The position numbers were made by a program, and so were the translations under genes. Shown piece by piece: positions 1-5,674 of a stretch of 6,163 nucleotides of DNA. Under the pieces are notes generated by a model that worked only from the letters and a program-made list of their open reading frames with translations, searched no databases and was not told the origin of the DNA. The DNA comes from Caryophanales bacterium UBA3835. GTDB lineage: Bacteria > Bacillota_I > Bacilli_A > RFN20 > CAG-826. The first letter of the stretch is position 1, and each line of letters starts with the position of its first letter. The DNA is taken from positions 5,089 through 11,251 of the forward strand of contig DGHZ01000006.1 of assembly GCA_002392945.1 (NCBI GenBank). Direction: 5' to 3'.

Positions 1-915
1 TTTGCCTCTCGCGCTAATGATGTTTATGCAGCTTTAAAAGCTTATTTAAGTGAGAACCAATATACAAACTATAAACTCTGGTTAAGTGGATATTCTAGAG
101 GTGGAGCAATTAGTAATGTTTTATCTCACTATATCTTATCTAGGGGTGAATTAACTATTGCCAAAAAAGATATGTTTGTTTATACCTTTGAATGTCCTAA
201 AGGCTTAGATAAAAATAACGCTCCTAAATATGAGAATGTTTTTAACATTGTATATTCTGGAGATACTGTGACCTATATGGCTCCTAGCGAATACGGCTTT
301 GCTAGATGTGGTATTGATATAGAATTATATCAAAGCTCTACTCACACGGATGAAGTGTTGTTTGATTTTGATGAAGATATCTCTATCCCTACTTTTAAGG
401 CTTGTAAAGATCTCGCTGGCGGTGATTTAAATAGCGAATTAGATGTTTGTAAATACTTTTTTAGTTATTTAGCTAGAGAAAAAGAAGAAACCGCTTCAGA
501 GCAAAGTATCTACATTCCTACCAGGGCTGACTTTGTTAATGAAGTCCAACCAACTGTTCAATTTGCTCTTTCGATGGCGTTTTCGTTAACATCAGAAGTT
601 AAGCAACAATTAATTGAAGATTTTAAAGAACTTGGAATGGGGGCATTAAGTCTAATTAATGATCCAGTATCTTTAGCGATTTTCCTTACACCATATTTAT
701 ATAATTCCGGAATCCCATATGAAGCAAGTCAATTAGTTGCTGATTGCACTGTACTTACAAGATTAATCGGAACAGATATTATGTTAGTGCTTTCAGTGGC
801 TATGTATTTAATGGGTAGCGAGAGTGATTTAGGCGCTAATTTAGTGCGTTCATTCATGGTTCATTATCCAGAAGTTGGACATGCCTTATTAAAAGATTAT
901 CTTGCTAATTTATAA
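1..915 (+). CDS. Class-3-lipase-like alpha/beta hydrolase, C-terminal part (5' end outside window)
   Basis: The reading frame is open from base 1, so the true start lies upstream; the first internal Met (172) falls after the catalytic motif and is not the start. 304 codons are visible. Codons 30-35 read G-Y-S-R-G-G, preceded by a hydrophobic strand (KLWLS); this is the nucleophile elbow of class 3 lipase-like hydrolases, with Ser32 as likely nucleophile. Then come a second core strand (VYTFECPKG, like the TFGAP strand of lipases) and NIVYSGDTVTYMAP, where Asp88 fits the acid position (family DxV..xPP). A late His in EVGHALLKDYL could complete the triad, but this is inference. The C-terminal half is helical and hydrophobic. 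No signal peptide can be judged because the N-terminus is missing. Substrate unknown; many Firmicute relatives are annotated only as 'lipase family protein'. Sure of the fold, unsure of the activity. Transcription should end at the hairpin just downstream. Confidence 0.8.
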   Translation, partial: FASRANDVYAALKAYLSENQYTNYKLWLSGYSRGGAISNVLSHYILSRGELTIAKKDMFVYTFECPKGLDKNNAPKYENVFNIVYSGDTVTYMAPSEYGFARCGIDIELYQSSTHTDEVLFDFDEDISIPTFKACKDLAGGDLNSELDVCKYFFSYLAREKEETASEQSIYIPTRADFVNEVQPTVQFALSMAFSLTSEVKQQLIEDFKELGMGALSLINDPVSLAIFLTPYLYNSGIPYEASQLVADCTVLTRLIGTDIMLVLSVAMYLMGSESDLGANLVRSFMVHYPEVGHALLKDYLANL

Positions 916-929
916 TAAGTGTTCTACAT

Positions 930-960
930 AAAAAACGACCACAGCGATGTGGTCTTTTTT
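930..960. terminator. Bidirectional intrinsic terminator between convergent genes
   Basis: A perfect 7-bp stem GACCACA (937-943) / TGTGGTC (948-954) closes a GCGA tetraloop. It is followed by TTTTTT (955-960) on the + strand and preceded by AAAAAA (930-935), which is a T-tract on the - strand. It sits 14 bp after the hydrolase stop and 39 bp beyond the queT stop, so it can serve both convergent genes. Confidence 0.93.
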
Positions 961-999
961 GTGGAATTTTTGCAAAATTTACGGTAAATTAGGCGTTTT

Positions 1000-1572
1000 T
1001 TACCATTTAAAGTTCATATTTCTTGTCGCTCCGATTAGGCGATAGAAACTTGGATTTGTCTTACTTAGAGCCATGAAAATTGGATAGCCAACTCCAATGA
1101 TGCAAACGAATTCTCCGAGGGCTACCCAGCCAAACATTGTGAAGTAAATAACAGGTTCTAAAACGAATGATTCACTTGTTCCCATACAAGATAAATAGAT
1201 GGTAAATGGCACAACAGCAGCGTTAGCGATCACTGGAATAAAACCGGTTGTGAATAAGTTCTTAAATAATTTGGAATATAGAATCATTAAGACGCAAGCC
1301 ACAAAAGTTGTTCCAGTTCCAAGTAAGATATCCCAAGGTCCCACAGTGGAAGCTAAGTTAGACAATAGACAGCCTAAAGTTAAACCAACAGTAGTGGTTG
1401 GGTTAAAGAACACAAACAAGTTAAAGAGTTCAGAGAATCTAAATTGCATGAACTCATAGCTTAATGGTCCACAGGCAATAGTTAAGGCAACATATAAGCC
1501 GGCGATAATTCCATTAAGAGCGATATTTTTAACTGTAAAATACTTTTTCCAGAAGGAGACTTTTTCTTCCAT
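1000..1572 (-). CDS. queT: QueT family ECF transporter substrate-binding subunit (queuosine precursor uptake)
   Basis: A 190-residue hydrophobic protein with about six membrane segments, the usual size for an ECF S-component. The stretch GPLSYEFMQFRFSELFNLFVFFNP (residues 35-58) carries the QueT/DUF988 signature (GPLSY, QFRFSE, FNP), followed by GLTLGCLLSNL, a GPWDILLGT segment near 78-86, and ANAAVVPF. QueT is assigned to uptake of a queuosine precursor (preQ0/preQ1 or a related compound). The S-component sits in the cytoplasmic membrane and works with the shared EcfA/A'/T module, which is not in this window. Start choice is firm: an in-frame TAA lies four codons upstream and no ATG, GTG or TTG follows in the N-terminal region. 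There is no Shine-Dalgarno; instead a TATAAT ends 8 nt before the ATG, so the mRNA may be leaderless. No preQ1 riboswitch fits upstream. Confidence 0.88.
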   Translation of the reverse strand: MEEKVSFWKKYFTVKNIALNGIIAGLYVALTIACGPLSYEFMQFRFSELFNLFVFFNPTTTVGLTLGCLLSNLASTVGPWDILLGTGTTFVACVLMILYSKLFKNLFTTGFIPVIANAAVVPFTIYLSCMGTSESFVLEPVIYFTMFGWVALGEFVCIIGVGYPIFMALSKTNPSFYRLIGATRNMNFKW

Positions 1573-1613
1573 ACCGGGGTATTATAGACTAATTATTACA
1601 AATAACCTAACAA
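1573..1613 (-). promoter_or_regulatory. queT promoter placed directly against the ATG (leaderless type)
   Basis: On the - strand a perfect TATAAT lies at 1586-1581, followed by ACCCCGGT and then the ATG at 1572. Initiation 6-8 nt after the -10 would fall on or next to the A of the start codon. The -35 is weak: the best hexamer, TTGTTA (1613-1608), sits at a 21-bp spacing, and at 17 bp there is only TAGGTT. No purine-rich Shine-Dalgarno exists between the -10 and the ATG. Confidence 0.6.
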
Positions 1614-1738
1614 AAAAACTTATATATCAAAGATTATTTTGACTCTTTTTCTTCATAACCAACTTTATATATAGAAAATCCAACAAAATAAAGTAAGGAA
1701 TGTCACTCTCTATTGGTAAAAAATCAGCATAATTATAA

Positions 1739-1757
1739 AATTTGCATAATGCAAATT
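1739..1757. promoter_or_regulatory. Perfect 9-1-9 palindrome, candidate operator
   Basis: AATTTGCAT (1739-1747), A (1748) and ATGCAAATT (1749-1757) form a perfect inverted repeat around one centre base. It overlaps the first two bases of the TTGTCG -35 of the nucleotidase gene. The spacing (arms around a single centre base) resembles Fur/Zur/PerR-type sites, but the core TTTGCAT-A-ATGCAAA does not match a specific box I can name, so the regulator is unknown. There is no T-tract, so it is not a terminator. Confidence 0.6.
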
Positions 1758-1784
1758 GTCGTAATTATTTTACTTATGTATAAT
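1756..1784 (+). promoter_or_regulatory. Sigma-A type promoter of the 5'-nucleotidase gene
   Basis: TTGTCG (1756-1761), a 17-bp spacer and a perfect TATAAT (1779-1784) form a good vegetative promoter. Transcription would start near 1791, giving a leader of about 25 nt before the ATG at 1816, unlike the leaderless layout of queT. The -35 overlaps the right arm of the 19-bp palindrome, which suggests repression at this promoter. Confidence 0.7.
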
Positions 1785-1797
1785 GTTTTGAGTTGGT

Positions 1798-1804
1798 AAA
1801 AGGA
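1798..1804 (+). promoter_or_regulatory. Shine-Dalgarno-like AAAAGGA of the 5'-nucleotidase gene
   Basis: AAAAGGA lies 11 nt before the ATG at 1816, slightly farther than ideal. The nearer ATG at 1804 is in frame but meets TAA after two codons, so 1816 is the start; the signal peptide and lipobox that follow agree with it. Confidence 0.5.
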
Positions 1805-1815
1805 TGAACTAATCT

Positions 1816-4152
1816 ATGAAAAAATCACTTATCACAATATTAATGGTGTCGTTTATGTCTACCACTTTAATTGGTTGTGGAAAGCCAGATACACCAAAAG
1901 TACAAGATAAAGACATATCAATTATCTATACCACTGATGTACACTGCGCTGTTGAGAGTGTAATTGATAAAGAAGGCAAAGAAACTAATTTAGGTTACGC
2001 TAAAGTTGAAGCTTATAAAAAGAACTTACAAAAAACAAATTATGTTGCTTTAGTGGATGCTGGAGATTATTTGCAAGGTGAATTTATTGGAGCGATTTCT
2101 AATGGTGAATATGTCATGGAAATCATCAATGAGATGAATTATGACGTTGTGACTTTAGGTAACCATGAGTTTGACTACGGGATTGATGTCCTTAAAAGTA
2201 GATTAACAGAATTTAATGGAGAAGTTGTTTCTTGTAATTTTTCCTATATCGGTAATAAAGAAAATAAATTAAATATGGTTAAACCATATGTTATAAAAGA
2301 ATACGGGATTAAAAAAGTCGCTTATATTGGTATAACTACTCCTAAAACATTAACAACTTCTGATCCAAAAATATTTTTAGAAGATGGAGAGGTTGCCTAT
2401 GATTTTGGAGCAAAGACCGCGGAAGATTTTTATAAATTAATTCAAGCAAATATTGATGAATGCAAAGAAAAAGGTGCGGACTATGTTATAGCCTTATCAC
2501 ATTTAGGTAGTCAAGAATCTTATAAGCCATTTAGTTCAATTGATGTCATTAAAAATACAACAGGAGTGGATGCCTTTTTAGATGGACATAATCATATTGA
2601 TTTGCCTTGGACTACTACAAAGAATAAAGATAATAAAGAAACTTTATTAGTGGATACTGGTTATAAATTAAATGAATTTGCCTCTTTAACAATTTCTAAG
2701 GATGGGAAAATTTCTTATGAATTTATTAACAGTTATGATTCGGCTGATGAAGATATGGATAAATTTGTAAAAGATATCAAAGCAAAAGCAGAAGAAGCTG
2801 GAGATAAAGTAGTCGCTCATATTGATACAGATTTAAATGGAGACAGATTATTTGTTAGAACTAGAGAGGCTCCTATTGGTAATTTAATCGCTGATGCTTA
2901 TCGATATTATGGAGAATCTGATATCGCATTTGTTAATGGTGGTGGCATTAGAACTGGATTAACAAAAGGCGATGTTACTTATGAAGACATTATGAATGTT
3001 CATCCATTTGGAAATGTCTTAACAAAAAAGAAAACTACAGGAAGTAAAATTAGAGACTATCTAGAATTTACTTCAATGAAAGTGACTGATGTTCCAGAAG
3101 AAAATCAATTTGGCGCTTTCGCTCAAGTTTCTGGACTTAAATATACAGTGGACACCACTATAAATAGCACTGTAGAAACTACTACCAGCGGTGAATTTAT
3201 TAGAGTTGCGGGAGATAGAAGAGTAAAAGATATTAAAGTATTAGAGAATAATACTTATGTAGATTTAATAGATTCAAAAGAATACACAATTGCATCTCAC
3301 AATTTCCTTCTTGATAGCGGAGGAGATGGGGCCAATATGTTTATTAATGATGAAACTATTGCGACAAGTTCTTTATTTGATTATGAAGTATTAATCTATT
3401 ACATCGTTGATGTTTTAAAAGGTGAACTTGTAAGTAAATATTCTAAAGCAGAAGATCGTATTATTATCGAACCAACTGGTGGAGATGATGGAAGAATTAT
3501 CACTATTAATAAAGATATGCTATATAACGCGAAGTTATATGATTATCGTCATCCCGATAAAGAATATAGCAAAGACGAAAGTGATAAGAAATTCACTATC
3601 GATGTTGGAAACGGCAAATATATTGAAGGAGCGATTATCTTTAGAGATTGTGGATATCAATATGTTGGAAAAAATCTATTAGACGCTTTTGGTATTAAAA
3701 ACACATCAAATACATCGCAAGCATATAACTTTAACATCTTATTCTATTTCGATAAGTTAACTAGATTTGATGTTAACTACACTACTCACGCCACAGTCTA
3801 TAACTGGATTGAATATCAAGTAAAATTTTCTAAAGATGAAAAGTTAACTAAAGATGATTTTTACTCTAGTTTAGATAATGTACCTTATAAACAAATCCAT
3901 GAACTCGCTGGTGGAAACTATGGAGATACATTATTCCCAGGTGGAAATACTGCAGCCAGTAACTATTTCACTGTTGATAGCGATGATACCGTAACTAGAG
4001 GGTTTTATTGGGCATTAACTGAAGGCACAAGCAAAGTAGTGGGATTTAATTTAAGAAACTTTGTCCAAAATGAAAACGACCCACATTTTATTGAAAGTAG
4101 TGGTGAATTAGATTTTAAACTTAATCTACTTCAGTTCTACTATCAAAGCTAA
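1816..4152 (+). CDS. Lipoprotein 5'-nucleotidase / 2',3'-cyclic phosphodiesterase family, with extra C-terminal region
   Basis: 778 residues. The N-terminus has a lipoprotein signal: MKK, a hydrophobic stretch and lipobox LIGC with Cys21, so the enzyme should be anchored on the outer face of the cytoplasmic membrane. The metallophosphatase domain (about 33-300) keeps the dinuclear metal ligands: D41 and H43 (TTDVH), D84 (VDAGD), N116-H117 (GNHEFD), H229 (SHLG) and H258/H260 (GHNH). The 5'-nucleotidase C-terminal domain (about 330-550) has PIGNLIADA (353-361), NGGGIRTG (374-381), FGAFAQVSG (432-440) and NFLLDSGGDG (496-505); F435 and F497 likely sandwich the base, as in UshA-type enzymes. Expected role: removing phosphate from external nucleotides for salvage; the exact substrate cannot be read. 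The core ends near residue 552 (IIIEP), and about 225 further residues match nothing I recognise. No LPXTG, LysM or SLH motif is visible. Transcribed alone, or with the 7TM gene 50 bp downstream, since no terminator lies between. Confidence 0.92.
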   Translation: MKKSLITILMVSFMSTTLIGCGKPDTPKVQDKDISIIYTTDVHCAVESVIDKEGKETNLGYAKVEAYKKNLQKTNYVALVDAGDYLQGEFIGAISNGEYVMEIINEMNYDVVTLGNHEFDYGIDVLKSRLTEFNGEVVSCNFSYIGNKENKLNMVKPYVIKEYGIKKVAYIGITTPKTLTTSDPKIFLEDGEVAYDFGAKTAEDFYKLIQANIDECKEKGADYVIALSHLGSQESYKPFSSIDVIKNTTGVDAFLDGHNHIDLPWTTTKNKDNKETLLVDTGYKLNEFASLTISKDGKISYEFINSYDSADEDMDKFVKDIKAKAEEAGDKVVAHIDTDLNGDRLFVRTREAPIGNLIADAYRYYGESDIAFVNGGGIRTGLTKGDVTYEDIMNVHPFGNVLTKKKTTGSKIRDYLEFTSMKVTDVPEENQFGAFAQVSGLKYTVDTTINSTVETTTSGEFIRVAGDRRVKDIKVLENNTYVDLIDSKEYTIASHNFLLDSGGDGANMFINDETIATSSLFDYEVLIYYIVDVLKGELVSKYSKAEDRIIIEPTGGDDGRIITINKDMLYNAKLYDYRHPDKEYSKDESDKKFTIDVGNGKYIEGAIIFRDCGYQYVGKNLLDAFGIKNTSNTSQAYNFNILFYFDKLTRFDVNYTTHATVYNWIEYQVKFSKDEKLTKDDFYSSLDNVPYKQIHELAGGNYGDTLFPGGNTAASNYFTVDSDDTVTRGFYWALTEGTSKVVGFNLRNFVQNENDPHFIESSGELDFKLNLLQFYYQS

Positions 4153-4189
4153 GTAATAAAAGTTATACTAAAGACGTCCTTACTAAAAA

Positions 4190-4195
4190 TAAAAT
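4190..4195 (+). promoter_or_regulatory. Possible -10 hexamer of the 7TM gene, 7 nt before its ATG
   Basis: TAAAAT (4190-4195) matches five of six -10 bases and is followed by ACAGATT and the ATG at 4203. No convincing -35 is present (TTATAC at 4163-4168 would need a 21-bp spacer). In AT-rich sequence such a hexamer can occur by chance, so the support is the repeated layout seen at queT and abiEi plus the absence of a Shine-Dalgarno. Confidence 0.3.
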
Positions 4196-4202
4196 ACAGA
4201 TT

Positions 4203-4874
4203 ATGAGAGTGATATTTGAAACAGGATTTTATTATTTATATTTAGTATTCATTATTGGATTAGGTATCTATCTTCTTATCAAAAAGAAGAGTGTCTATTT
4301 TGCGATTGCCTGTATGATTCTAGGCTTAGGTGACGCTTTTCATCTTATCCCTAGAGCGATAGGGTTATACACAAAAACACTAGATAATCCTAGTGCGACA
4401 TTAGCCTTATATTTAGGGGTAGGCAAATTAGTGACATCGATCACAATGACAGTGTTTTATGCACTTTTATATTTATTTATCTATAAACGTATTAATAAGA
4501 CTAGAAATATCTATGTTGATTTACTTGTCGTCTCTTTAATAATCGCAAGGATCACTTTACTATGTTATCCACAAAACCAGTGGACCACGAATGGTAGTGA
4601 TTTATATTGGGGTATATATCGAAATATTCCATTTGTCTTATTAGGCGCTTTAGTTGTCTATTTATTATTTAAATACTTTAGAAAAGAGAAATACTTATCC
4701 ATTATGTGGATATTAGTGATATTGTCATTTATCTTCTATTTATTAGTGGTCTTATTAGCAGGAACATATTCTTGGGTAGGAATGATGATGCTACCTAAGA
4801 CTATCTGCTATATGGTTATTGGTGTTCTTGGATATTTAGACGCGAAGAAAATGGCATTTAAATTTTCTGAATAG
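4203..4874 (+). CDS. Uncharacterised seven-helix integral membrane protein
   Basis: 223 residues with seven predicted membrane segments: about 10-26, 32-49, 70-94, 104-122, 141-157, 165-187 and 191-212. Basic residues cluster after helix 1 (KKK 27-29), between helices 3 and 4 (KRINKTR 95-101), between 5 and 6 (KYFRKEK 157-163) and at the C-terminus (AKK). The positive-inside rule therefore gives N-terminus out, C-terminus in, the topology of 7TM receptors and rhodopsins. Charged or polar residues in or near helices are D44, H47 and R51 (GDAFHLIPR), K75, R116, R140-N141 and K199 (LPKT) in helix 7, with PQNQW (123-127) after helix 4. Similar proteins occur in Firmicutes as hypothetical membrane proteins, from memory; I know no assigned function. 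The ATG at 4203 is the only usable start and has no Shine-Dalgarno. No terminator follows the nucleotidase, so readthrough from it is possible. Confidence 0.85.
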   Translation: MRVIFETGFYYLYLVFIIGLGIYLLIKKKSVYFAIACMILGLGDAFHLIPRAIGLYTKTLDNPSATLALYLGVGKLVTSITMTVFYALLYLFIYKRINKTRNIYVDLLVVSLIIARITLLCYPQNQWTTNGSDLYWGIYRNIPFVLLGALVVYLLFKYFRKEKYLSIMWILVILSFIFYLLVVLLAGTYSWVGMMMLPKTICYMVIGVLGYLDAKKMAFKFSE

Positions 4875-4904
4875 TAAAAAACTTTACCTAAATCTAAGTA
4901 AAAC

Positions 4905-4933
4905 TTGTCATATATAACCATTTATGCTTAAAT
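4905..4933 (+). promoter_or_regulatory. Promoter of the abiE pair, -10 ending 6 nt before the ATG
   Basis: TTGTCA (4905-4910, five of six matches), a 17-bp spacer and TTAAAT (4928-4933, four of six) are followed by ATTGGT and the ATG at 4940, so transcription would begin at about the start codon. No Shine-Dalgarno lies upstream. Weak inverted repeats flank it: TTTAC (4883-4887)/GTAAA (4898-4902) and ACCA (4917-4920)/TGGT (4936-4939). They could be sites for autoregulation by the antitoxin, as known for AbiEi, but are too short to call. Confidence 0.5.
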
Positions 4934-4939
4934 ATTGGT

Positions 4940-5674
4940 ATGAAAACCATGCCAATCTTATTTACTTATAGCGATATAAAAGAAACGTATCCTAATCGCG
5001 ATAGTTTCAATTCTTTTTTACGCCGCAATTTAAAAAATGGAAAAATCAAACAAATTAAAAAAGGTTTATATGCTTTAGTAAATCCTACAACAGGAATGAT
5101 ATATGCATCTAAATTCCAAATAGCGTGTAGACTTTTTGATGATGCATACTTTTCTTATCACGAAGCGATTGAATATTATGGATTAGCTACTCAATCTTTT
5201 GTCTCACATTTCACATATTTAACGCATGTCTATGTTGATGATGTCGAATTTGAAGAAAACATTTATTCTTCAAAAAAGAGTGGTTGTGATTTAGAAATAA
5301 TTGATCATATGAATGAAAATGGAATAAGAGTGGTATCTTTAGAACGTGCAATCGTCGATTCAATTGATAATCCAGGCTACGCCGGAGGATTAGAAGAAAT
5401 AGAATATGCTTTAGATGCATGTAGAGATTTGAATATAGAGAAAGTTTTAACGATGCTAAATTATTATGATAAAGCGTATTTATATCAGAAAGTTGGATAT
5501 CTATTTGAAAAACACTTTGGAAATAGTGTTCCAGAGTCGTTTTACCAACTATGCTTATCTAAGTCTGGCAATAAAATTCAATATTTTGAATCAAATGTAG
5601 GCTTCGCTAAATTAGTCCTTAAATGGAAATTGATGGTCCCAAAAGAAAGGAGTATGCCAGATGAAATATACTAA
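4940..5674 (+). CDS. abiEi: AbiEi-type antitoxin / winged-helix regulator of a type IV toxin-antitoxin system
   Basis: 244 residues. Residues about 7-46 (FTYSDIKETYP...LRRNLKNGKIKQIKKGLYAL) fit the N-terminal winged helix of AbiEi proteins, ending in the typical KKGLYAL wing. The following region has the family landmarks YFSYHEAIEYYGLA (70-83) and VVSLERAIVDSIDNPGYAGGLEEIEYAL (131-158), which match the conserved ER-D...GG-E pattern of the 'transcriptional regulator of viral defense system' group. In characterised AbiE systems, AbiEi represses its own operon through the winged helix and counters AbiEii through its C-terminal domain without a stable complex. The stop lies 14 nt inside the next gene, so the two are translationally coupled. 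The start is ATG 4940 with no Shine-Dalgarno; a second in-frame ATG at 4949 would lose only three residues and cannot be excluded. Confidence 0.85.
   Translation: MKTMPILFTYSDIKETYPNRDSFNSFLRRNLKNGKIKQIKKGLYALVNPTTGMIYASKFQIACRLFDDAYFSYHEAIEYYGLATQSFVSHFTYLTHVYVDDVEFEENIYSSKKSGCDLEIIDHMNENGIRVVSLERAIVDSIDNPGYAGGLEEIEYALDACRDLNIEKVLTMLNYYDKAYLYQKVGYLFEKHFGNSVPESFYQLCLSKSGNKIQYFESNVGFAKLVLKWKLMVPKERSMPDEIY
5646..5652 (+). promoter_or_regulatory. Strong Shine-Dalgarno of abiEii inside abiEi
   Basis: AAAGGAG lies 8 nt before the ATG at 5661 and within the last codons of the upstream gene. It fixes the abiEii start and the 14-nt overlap. It is the best Shine-Dalgarno in the window, and contrasts with the absent ones before queT, the 7TM gene and abiEi. 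Confidence 0.88.

Noticed and set aside
1199..1459. Open frame of 86 codons on the + strand inside queT
   Set aside because: It lies fully antisense to queT, whose family signature is clear, and its translation has no recognisable features.
1700..1732. Small ORF of ten codons preceded by AAGGA in the divergent intergenic region
   Set aside because: The Shine-Dalgarno-like bases touch the ATG with no spacing, the ORF lies upstream of the only good + strand promoter, and the peptide shows no leader-peptide logic.
1713..1801. 9-nt direct repeat TTGGTAAAA at 1713-1721 and 1793-1801, and ACCAACT/AGTTGGT at 1658-1664 and 1791-1797
   Set aside because: These are short, widely spaced, in AT-rich DNA, and have no sensible relation to the promoter elements. 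Chance is the simplest explanation.
1804..1812. Two-codon ORF ATG-AAC-TAA just ahead of the nucleotidase start
   Set aside because: It is in frame and tempting as a regulatory minigene, but the GGA purines overlap its own ATG, so it cannot have a proper Shine-Dalgarno. More likely it is part of the spacer of the real start at 1816.
3479..3682. Open frame of 67 codons in another frame inside the nucleotidase gene
   Set aside because: It overlaps a continuous real coding frame, has no Shine-Dalgarno of its own and no family resemblance.
4874..4906. Possible terminator after the 7TM gene (GTAAA-AAAC-TTTAC and AAGT-AAA-ACTT)
   Set aside because: The stems are 4-5 bp and A/T-rich, and no T-tract follows, so they would not terminate. 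Readthrough into abiEi is possible.
5211..5420. Antisense open frame within abiEi
   Set aside because: It is a shadow of the AbiEi coding frame, and its His- and Leu-rich translation is typical of reverse reading.
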